Shown: piece after piece, positions 1-4,725 of the stretch
How the letters are laid out: each line of letters starts with the position of its first letter
Numbering within the stretch: position 1 is the first letter of the stretch
NCBI GenBank assembly: GCA_016208845.1
Contig: JACQXH010000274.1
Location: forward strand, 1-7,298
Length of the DNA stretch: 7,298 nt
From: Nitrospirota bacterium
GTDB taxonomy: Bacteria; Nitrospirota; Thermodesulfovibrionia; UBA6902; BMS3Bbin08
Direction: 5' to 3'
Translations under genes and position numbers: made by a program
The notes under the pieces: model-generated
What the model was told of the DNA's origin: nothing
What the model saw: the letters and a program-made list of their open reading frames with translations, nothing else
The model's database searches: none

Positions 1-783
1 GGCCGGATCGTGAGGATGGAGATCGCAACTGACATAACAGAGCGCAAAAAGATCGAGGAAACCCTTAAAAGAGCTGAACAGATGAAACTGGTCGGCGAAT
101 GGGCCGCGGGACTGGCGCATGAGATCAAAAATTCTCTTGCAGGCATCAAGATATCAGTGGAGGTTTTGCTGGCAGAAGTTAGCGCGTCGGCAGAGGACAA
201 GGCTACAGTATTACAGGCCCTTGATGAGATCAAACGAATTGAGTTATTGCTAAAAAGCCTGCTCAGCTTTGCCAAACCGCCGAGGTTGCAGCTGCTTCCA
301 GTTAATGTAAATGAAATTATTCAAAAAACCATTGATATTTCATTGAGACAGCCTGTTATTTCGCCGGGCAAAGCGTCAAAAATTGATATTGTGACGGATT
401 TTGACAATAATATCCCCAGGACCATGGCTGACCCCCTGCAGCTTCAGCAGGTCTTCATGAATATACTGCTCAATTCAGGTGAAGCCATAGATGACAGGGG
501 AACTGTAACCGTTAAAACGGGTTATAATGCAGAAACAAATTCTTTAATTGTGAATATATCTGATAATGGCACAGGGTTAGACGAAAAAATAATAAGCAGG
601 ATATTTGAGCCTTTTTTTACGACAAAGTCCAAAGGCACCGGCCTGGGGCTGGCCATCACCAAAAGGATAATTGAACAGCACGGAGGTAAAATTTCTGCAG
701 AAAACCTGCCGGGTGGAGGAACAATATTCCATATTGACCTTCCTGTCAGAAAGGTTGAAGAGGAACGCTATTATGAGCACTAA
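1..783 (+). CDS. Sensor histidine kinase, C-terminal part (5' end outside window)
   Basis: The reading frame is open at base 1, so the gene starts upstream; a GTG at 10 is probably not the true start. The first residues resemble the end of a PAS/PAC domain (ATDITERKKIEE). A HisKA dimerisation domain follows, with the H-box AHEIKNSLAG and the phospho-acceptor His at 118-120. The HATPase_c domain shows an N-box (MNILLNSGEAI, about 457-489), G1 box DNGTG (562-576), F-box IFEPFFTTK (601-627) and G2 box GTGLGL (634-651). All catalytic boxes look intact. The usual Pro after the H-box Asn is Ser here (NSL). The protein should autophosphorylate and pass the phosphate to the regulator encoded next, whose start overlaps its last 11 bases. 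The input domain is mostly missing, so the signal and membrane topology cannot be read. A two-component kinase is certain; the exact family (NtrB/ZraS-like) is inference. Confidence 0.95.
   Translation, partial: GRIVRMEIATDITERKKIEETLKRAEQMKLVGEWAAGLAHEIKNSLAGIKISVEVLLAEVSASAEDKATVLQALDEIKRIELLLKSLLSFAKPPRLQLLPVNVNEIIQKTIDISLRQPVISPGKASKIDIVTDFDNNIPRTMADPLQLQQVFMNILLNSGEAIDDRGTVTVKTGYNAETNSLIVNISDNGTGLDEKIISRIFEPFFTTKSKGTGLGLAITKRIIEQHGGKISAENLPGGGTIFHIDLPVRKVEEERYYEH
760..765 (+). promoter_or_regulatory. Ribosome binding site for the NtrC-type regulator
   Basis: GAGGAA lies 7 bases before the ATG at 773, inside the last codons of the kinase gene. It decides the regulator start at 773 over the longer frame opening at 671, whose extra residues simply read through kinase sequence in another frame. 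The 11-base overlap suggests translational coupling. Confidence 0.75.
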
Positions 784-2161
784 AGGCAAGGTATTTATCC
801 TCGATGACGATGAACTTATTCTCTCAATGCTATCCAAGGTATTGAAAAAAGAAGGCTATGAGGTTCGTGCAGAGAGCAGGACAGAAGATGTAGTAAAAAA
901 AATGAGAGCCTGGTCGCCTGACATCGTCCTTCTGGACATCAGGCTTCCGAACCGCACCGGCATAGAAATACTTCAGGATATCAAGACCGACGGACTGGCC
1001 GCAGAGGTGATAATGCTCACAGCAGACGATACTGCTGAAACTGCCGTAAAGGCGATGAAGCTCGGCGCTGTTGATTACCTGACCAAGCCTTTTAATATCG
1101 AAGAAGTCAAAATTGTAATTGACAAGACTCTCGAAAAAGAAAGCCTCAAACAGGAAGTGGCATACCTCAGGAAAGTCTATTCTGAAACGTTTGAAAAGGA
1201 CTTCATAGGAAAATCCGCAGCAATAAAAGAGATATTCTCAAAAATGGAAAAAATGGCTCAGGCCCGTGTTTCATCCATTCTTATTACAGGAGAAAGCGGG
1301 ACCGGCAAGGAGATCATAGCCAGAAGTATTCATCGCCTGATTTACGGCCCTGCCGGCGAAAAGCACGCGCCCTTCATCTGGATCAATTGCGCGGCCATGC
1401 CGGAGTCCATCCTTGAGAGCGAGCTCTTTGGCTATGATAAGGGCGCATTTACAGATGCAAAGACCGACAAGAAAGGTCTGTTTGAGATGGCTAAAGGGGG
1501 CTCGATACTGCTCGATGAAATTGGTGACATGAAGACCGGCCTCCAGAGCAAGCTGCTGCGGGTGCTCGAGGAAAGGATGATAAGGCGCATCGGCGGGGAT
1601 AAAGACATACCAATAGACGTAACTGTGATAGCCACCACCAACAAAAACCTCCAGCAGGCTGTGGAGAACGGAGAATTCAGAAAAGACCTGTTTTTCAGGC
1701 TCAGCGCCTTCTATCTGTATATTCTGCCGCTCAGGGAAAGGCAGGAAGATATACCCCTGCTTGCCAGATATTTCCTCTCTCTTTTTGCAAAGAAATATAA
1801 TAAAAAGAAGATCATAGATATCTCGCCCGAAGCCGAACAATTATTAATTTCCTATAATTGGCCCGGCAATGTCAGAGAGATGAAGAATCTGTTTGAAAGA
1901 TTTGTAGTGCTGGAAAATATTGATGTTATATTGCCGGAACATCTTCCGCACTGGATAACTAAAAAGGCAGAAGTCCCGGCACAGCCATCAGCAGGGAAAT
2001 TTGTCCTTCCTGACTCCGGCATATCAATTGAGGATTTTGAAAAAGACCTTATCCTTCAGGCACTCGAAAAGACGGAAAACAATAAGGCCCAGGCGGCCAA
2101 GCTTTTGAATATGACCTACGACGCCTTCAGGTCGCATCTAAAAAAATATGGCATAGCATAG
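773..2161 (+). CDS. NtrC-family sigma54-dependent response regulator (REC-AAA+-Fis HTH)
   Basis: This 462-residue protein has the full NtrC architecture. The receiver domain (about 5-120) has the acidic pocket D11-D13, phospho-acceptor D55, T83 and K105 (TKPF). The AAA+ sigma54 interaction domain (about 144-375) has Walker A GESGTGKE (173-180), the L1 loop motif GAFTDA (224-229), Walker B ILLDE (245-249), arginine-finger candidates R303 and R309, and sensor II WPGNVRE (363-369). The C-terminal Fis-type helix-turn-helix is at about 425-462 (NNKAQAAKLLNMTYDAFRSHLKKYG). When phosphorylated by the overlapping kinase it should form a hexamer on enhancer sites and remodel sigma54 RNA polymerase. 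The L1 motif has Asp where the consensus GAFTGA has Gly. The nearest candidate target is the sigma54-type promoter at 2367-2383, facing this gene. It belongs to the NtrC/ZraR/AtoC group; the specific role is unknown. Confidence 0.97.
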   Translation: MSTKGKVFILDDDELILSMLSKVLKKEGYEVRAESRTEDVVKKMRAWSPDIVLLDIRLPNRTGIEILQDIKTDGLAAEVIMLTADDTAETAVKAMKLGAVDYLTKPFNIEEVKIVIDKTLEKESLKQEVAYLRKVYSETFEKDFIGKSAAIKEIFSKMEKMAQARVSSILITGESGTGKEIIARSIHRLIYGPAGEKHAPFIWINCAAMPESILESELFGYDKGAFTDAKTDKKGLFEMAKGGSILLDEIGDMKTGLQSKLLRVLEERMIRRIGGDKDIPIDVTVIATTNKNLQQAVENGEFRKDLFFRLSAFYLYILPLRERQEDIPLLARYFLSLFAKKYNKKKIIDISPEAEQLLISYNWPGNVREMKNLFERFVVLENIDVILPEHLPHWITKKAEVPAQPSAGKFVLPDSGISIEDFEKDLILQALEKTENNKAQAAKLLNMTYDAFRSHLKKYGIA

Positions 2162-2176
2162 CCCGATAATTATCCC

Positions 2177-2305
2177 TTATCTCGCTGAAATATATATTGC
2201 TACAACCATAAAGACCATGCTCCCAAAAAGCAATGCGGCAAACATATACTTAACCACAGATAAAACCGCTGGTTTTTTCTTACTTTCTCCGTTATTGTTT
2301 TGCAT
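2177..2305 (-). CDS. Small single-pass membrane protein (42 aa), unknown function
   Basis: A short open frame gives a 42-residue protein beginning MQNNNGESKKKPAV and ending AIYISAR. The first part is polar with a KKK cluster (9-11). Residues about 20-39 form one strongly hydrophobic helix (YMFAALLFGSMVFMVVAIYI), so an inner-membrane protein with its N-terminus in the cytoplasm is expected. I start it at 2305 because AGGAGG lies 6 bases ahead. An in-frame ATG at 2311 abuts that site with no spacing and is unlikely. The gene ends 15 bases from the convergent sigma54 regulator gene. It has its own sigma54-like promoter (2367-2383), so it is probably controlled by that regulator. I do not recognise a family. 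By size and topology it could modulate a membrane protein, perhaps the sensor kinase, but that is conjecture. Confidence 0.8.
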   Translation of the reverse strand: MQNNNGESKKKPAVLSVVKYMFAALLFGSMVFMVVAIYISAR

Positions 2306-2311
2306 TTTCAT

Positions 2312-2317
2312 CCTCCT
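2312..2317 (-). promoter_or_regulatory. Strong Shine-Dalgarno (AGGAGG) of the small membrane protein gene
   Basis: A perfect AGGAGG on the - strand lies 6 bases before the ATG at 2305. It is the best ribosome binding site in the window and the main reason to treat this short frame as a gene. Confidence 0.85.
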
Positions 2318-2337
2318 GATTTATACAGCATTATTAT

Positions 2338-2354
2338 GGATATAAAGCATATCC
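2338..2354 (-). other. Small hairpin in the predicted 5' UTR of the small membrane protein gene
   Basis: GGATAT and ATATCC form a 6 bp stem around a 5-base loop. It would start within a few bases of the transcription start predicted from the sigma54 promoter (near 2356), some 20 bases before the Shine-Dalgarno. It could stabilise the 5' end of the mRNA, but it is short and AT-rich and may be chance. Confidence 0.25.
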
Positions 2355-2366
2355 GATGTAGATAGA

Positions 2367-2383
2367 AGCAATGAATATGCCAG
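2367..2383 (-). promoter_or_regulatory. Sigma54 (RpoN) -24/-12 promoter
   Basis: The - strand reads CTGGCATATTCATTGCT. This matches the sigma54 consensus YTGGCA-N6-TTGCW at every conserved position, with GG and GC exactly 10 bases apart. Transcription should start near 2356, giving a leader of about 50 bases before the small membrane protein ATG at 2305. It points at that gene and lies next to a gene for a sigma54 activator on the other strand. Start mapping was not possible from sequence alone. Confidence 0.85.
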
Positions 2384-2481
2384 CGTAATGCAGAATAAGA
2401 TAACTCTTTGAATTATTTATTTAATTTCGGCAAGGGGATTTATTTATCATTCGATATTATGAATATATCTGGCCAAATAAC

Positions 2482-2498
2482 CATGCCAATCCGGCATG
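2482..2498. promoter_or_regulatory. NtrC-box-like palindrome, candidate enhancer site for the sigma54 regulator
   Basis: CATGCC-N5-GGCATG is a perfect 6 bp inverted repeat with a 5-base spacer. That is the same architecture as NtrC sites (TGCACC-N5-GGTGCA). It lies roughly 125-145 bp upstream of the start predicted for the sigma54 promoter, the usual range for activator enhancers. Alternatively it may be a weak terminator hairpin for the lipoprotein gene ending at 2514; on the - strand it is followed by GGTTATTT rather than a clean T-run. I see only one such palindrome, whereas many enhancers have two. Confidence 0.5.
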
Positions 2499-2513
2499 AT
2501 CACCATATACACA

Positions 2514-3659
2514 CTACTCATTAGCCATCAATTCCACGACAGCGCGAGTCATTTCAGATGTGATTGCATGGGCTGTATTTATTCTCCCGCGGTCGAAGAA
2601 ATAAACGCCGTCATCACCCCTGTTATAGCTCTTGGAAGACCAGACCGTCTCCAGGCTTTTTCTTTCAATTACTGTTACAGAAAAATCCACCTGGGGAGAC
2701 CCTTCAGTACCCTGATAGTCCTGATAATCCATCACCCGTCCCGAGAGGACCAGGTCCGCATCTAAAATGCCCAGAACAAGCGACGCATTGGCAACGGACA
2801 TGCCCCCCTCCATTATGATCCTCAGGCCAAGCAGCTCCTGCCTTACAATGCCGGGCTCAATGACCTCAAAATTCCCGGCCTCTCTCAGTTGTCTGACAAA
2901 ATGCAGCGCCACAATATCACCGGCATTTTTCCTGCTGCTCTCATTTATGAATGGAAGAACTGCCACCGTGTATTTCCTGTCAGGTATCATCACAGGAGAG
3001 CGATAAGATATTTTAGGCAAATACTTTTTCTTATATTGAGAATAACCCCTTTCACTTTTGCCGGAACGGCGTTCGGAAAGATCCCTGAAAAGTGTATTAA
3101 GCGCTTTTTCCTGAAGGTCTCCTGCCTCTTCGATCAGACTCAATCCGAGTATACCTGCCGAATCATCGCCTGCCAATCCTGCGTTGCCCATCCACAGGAT
3201 CGCCGGCTTGTCTCCTGCTGAAACCAATCGTGATATTAATGCTATCTTTGGGGGATATTTGTCATCATAAAGTTCCAGGGACGTAATTAATACCGCATCC
3301 GCCTTTGTTTCATCCCTTAATGCCTGAGCTACATCCGCGTCAATGCCGCCTGTGTAGCGTATGCGGTGAAATGTCATGAATCGCTCAAGGACCTTGTCAT
3401 CAATGGTCCTGAATCCGTTTTTCTGCAACTTGTAAATAAGGGACTGTTTTATTTCTTTAAGAGGGGCCGGCGCCCCGCTGAGATTCTGGATCGGCAGGAC
3501 GGCTACTGCAAGTCCTTCTGCCCTGTAATCGGGACTATCAACTGTTAAAGCCAACTCGGGCTCTGACCCGGCAATTATCAAAGCTGTTTTAGGCGCAGAT
3601 CCGGCACAGCCCGAAAGGCAGATCAAGCACGCAAAAAAAAAATAACCCAAAAGGAGCAT
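2514..3659 (-). CDS. Outer-membrane-type lipoprotein with two tandem CsgG/LpoB/TolB-N-like domains
   Basis: The 381-residue product begins with a short hydrophobic signal and a lipobox ending LSGC, with the lipidated Cys at 18. Two similar modules follow. Module A (about 50-195) has the strand VAVLPIQNLSG (52-62) and KADAVLITSLELYD (119-132). Module B (about 228-381) has VAVLPFINESS (232-242) and DADLVLSGRVMDYQ (300-313). This VAVLPF-N-S then ADxVLxGxV pattern is typical of CsgG-like, LpoB-like and TolB-N-like periplasmic domains and also occurs in the lipoprotein encoded upstream. The likely site is the periplasmic face of the outer membrane, perhaps assisting an envelope assembly or export system; the partner is unknown. 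The ATG at 3659 lacks a clear Shine-Dalgarno, and no ATG precedes it in frame before a stop. A run of ten T's lies in the signal-peptide codons (YFFFA). It is separated from the upstream gene by a large inverted repeat. Confidence 0.85.
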   Translation of the reverse strand: MLLLGYFFFACLICLSGCAGSAPKTALIIAGSEPELALTVDSPDYRAEGLAVAVLPIQNLSGAPAPLKEIKQSLIYKLQKNGFRTIDDKVLERFMTFHRIRYTGGIDADVAQALRDETKADAVLITSLELYDDKYPPKIALISRLVSAGDKPAILWMGNAGLAGDDSAGILGLSLIEEAGDLQEKALNTLFRDLSERRSGKSERGYSQYKKKYLPKISYRSPVMIPDRKYTVAVLPFINESSRKNAGDIVALHFVRQLREAGNFEVIEPGIVRQELLGLRIIMEGGMSVANASLVLGILDADLVLSGRVMDYQDYQGTEGSPQVDFSVTVIERKSLETVWSSKSYNRGDDGVYFFDRGRINTAHAITSEMTRAVVELMANE

Positions 3660-3711
3660 TTGGAAAAGTTGTATATTATTATCTGCCCCGCATTATTCAT
3701 AAATCGCCAAA

Positions 3712-3873
3712 TGAATTCACAAACGAAATGCAGGATATGGTATTTGAGCGGATTTTTTTGCTGATAAGTTCAGACAGGATGTCTGAACCAGCAAAAGCCT
3801 CGCAGACTGCCAGGAAGGCAGTTGAGAATGAGTCGAAAATATTATATCCTGCATTTCGTTTGTGAATAATTCA
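3712..3873. repeat. Large inverted repeat with two inner hairpins (MITE- or structured-RNA-like)
   Basis: Perfect 24-base arms at 3715-3738 and 3844-3867 are reverse complements. Pairing continues inward (TATTT after a 2-base mismatch) and outward to 3712 and 3873 with a 3-base indel. The interior holds two further hairpins. One is GTTCAGAC-AGGAT-GTCTGAAC (3768-3788), extended by TTTTGCTG (3756-3763) and CAGCAAAA (3789-3796) with a 4-base bulge. The other is ACTGCC-AGGAA-GGCAGT (3806-3822). The whole could fold as a multi-branched structure. It fills most of the 228-base gap between two lipoprotein genes. I found no convincing target duplication and no T-run that would make it a terminator. 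Confidence 0.85.
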
Positions 3874-3887
3874 GGTTAATCGCTGTT

Positions 3888-4469
3888 TCATTTAAAAAAT
3901 GTATTGATGAGTTCATTTACCGCTTTCTCTGTTATGTCGTTCATCGGCTCGCCTCCCCCGCCAAAAAGCCTGTCCAATGTATTTATTCCGCCCTTTGTAG
4001 AGGACGCGGTCCAGACTATCTTTCCTGTCCGGGCCTCAAGCATGATGAGGCTCATAGAGATAACATTAGCTGAAGTTGTTCCTGACCTTACTGTCTCATA
4101 CTCTTTCACAGCCCCTGTGATCACAGCATCTGCCTTGACAATGCCGGTAAATTTTACTATCTCCTCTGCCGACGGGGCAGATGGGTTCGTGATCCCAACC
4201 AGCACAACACCGCGGCTGACCTCGCCTGTGGGTATCACATAAACCTCGCCCGTGGACAAAAGCATGTTTATGAATACATCCCTCACCCTGTCTGCAGCAA
4301 GGTTATCCCTTGAAAAGTTCTCAAAAGGCATGACCGCGACTGTCTTGATGGCAGCAAAATCCATATTCGGGTCATGATAAGACGTATCTTTTGCCGTAGC
4401 GCATGACATTAAAAAGACAATGAACAGAAGCAGGATGATCTTGAAAATATTTTTTTCTCTCATAAGCAT
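3888..4469 (-). CDS. Small lipoprotein with one CsgG/LpoB/GNA1162-like domain
   Basis: The 193-residue product has a basic N-terminus (MREKNIFK), a hydrophobic stretch and a lipobox LMSC with the lipidated Cys at 23. The mature part is a single module: TVAVMPFENFSRDN (43-56), KADAVITGAVKEYE (112-125), a strand pair around SLIMLEARTGKIVW (140-153), and a C-terminal helix (DITEKAVNELINTF). This is the same pattern as the two modules of the larger lipoprotein downstream, so the two proteins look like paralogues or partners. I start it at 4469 because GGAGGA lies 5 bases ahead; the frame continues to an ATG at 4499 that has no such site. A glycine run (LFGGGGEP, 168-175) lies before the last helix. 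Its role is probably in envelope assembly at the outer membrane, but the substrate cannot be told from sequence. Confidence 0.83.
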   Translation of the reverse strand: MLMREKNIFKIILLLFIVFLMSCATAKDTSYHDPNMDFAAIKTVAVMPFENFSRDNLAADRVRDVFINMLLSTGEVYVIPTGEVSRGVVLVGITNPSAPSAEEIVKFTGIVKADAVITGAVKEYETVRSGTTSANVISMSLIMLEARTGKIVWTASSTKGGINTLDRLFGGGGEPMNDITEKAVNELINTFFK

Positions 4470-4474
4470 CACGC

Positions 4475-4480
4475 TCCTCC
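4475..4480 (-). promoter_or_regulatory. Shine-Dalgarno (GGAGGA) deciding the start of the small lipoprotein
   Basis: GGAGGA on the - strand is 5 bases upstream of the ATG at 4469. It favours this start over the ATG at 4499 and the ATG at 4463. Confidence 0.75.
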
Positions 4481-4494
4481 ACCTGCCTATTACT

Positions 4495-4600
4495 ATCACC
4501 TAAATTGAGCAATTCTTTTTTTGTCATTCCCGCTTGTCGGGAATCCTTCTTAAAACAGGAAAAGATTCCAGACAAGCCGGAATGACACTTGTTAGGTGAT
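4495..4600. repeat. GTCATTCC-family palindromic repeat, copy 1
   Basis: Nested inverted repeats: outer 9-base arms ATCACCTAA (4495-4503) and TTAGGTGAT (4592-4600) enclose 24-base arms at 4522-4545 and 4564-4587 that pair at 22 of 24 positions. Each 24-base arm contains its own hairpin; the left one is ATTCCCG-CTTGT-CGGGAAT. It resembles the dispersed GTCATTCC...GGAATGAC repeats common between genes in several Gram-negative groups. It lies in the leader of the small lipoprotein gene. The rest of the gap to 4725 holds only a 7 bp hairpin GCATTTT-CTT-AAAATGC (4602-4618) and AT-rich sequence; I see no clear promoter there. Confidence 0.85.
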
Positions 4601-4725
4601 TGCATTTTCTTAAAATGCTCTATGTCTTCATTAAAGAATCTCTCGATTTAGGTATCACAGGATTCTCTATCTTAGAAAACACATTTACCATCCAATATTA
4701 TTTTATCACAAAATAAACAACCCCG

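Noticed and set aside
671..772. N-terminal extension of the sigma54 regulator from an upstream ATG
   Set aside because: The extension only reads kinase sequence out of frame; the receiver domain begins normally from the ATG at 773, which has a Shine-Dalgarno.
1271..1840. Long open frame on the - strand inside the sigma54 regulator gene
   Set aside because: It is antisense to conserved AAA+ motifs, has no recognisable domain, and its length follows from the codon pattern of the real gene.
2165..2174. Palindrome GATAATTATC between the convergent regulator and small-protein genes
   Set aside because: Too short and AT-rich for a terminator, with no T-run on either side; only 15 bases separate the genes.
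2511..2518. Third occurrence of the octamer AGTAGTGT found in the MITE termini
   Set aside because: Only 8 bases match, they overlap the lipoprotein stop codon, and no paired end or duplication is nearby.
2496..3221. Several + strand open frames antisense to the large lipoprotein
   Set aside because: Cys- and His-rich, no domains, and fully overlapped by a convincing lipoprotein on the other strand.
3756..3796. Bulged hairpin considered as a rho-independent terminator
   Set aside because: On both strands it is followed by A-rich or mixed sequence rather than a T-run, and it is part of the larger inverted repeat.
4372..4605. Open frame of 77 codons on the - strand running through the GTCATTCC repeat
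   Set aside because: Its N-terminal half is translated palindromic repeat and the rest overlaps the small lipoprotein gene in another frame.
4698..4716. AT-only hairpin TTATTTT-ATCAC-AAAATAA after the barrel stop codon
   Set aside because: A weak stem with no following T-run; not supportable as a terminator.
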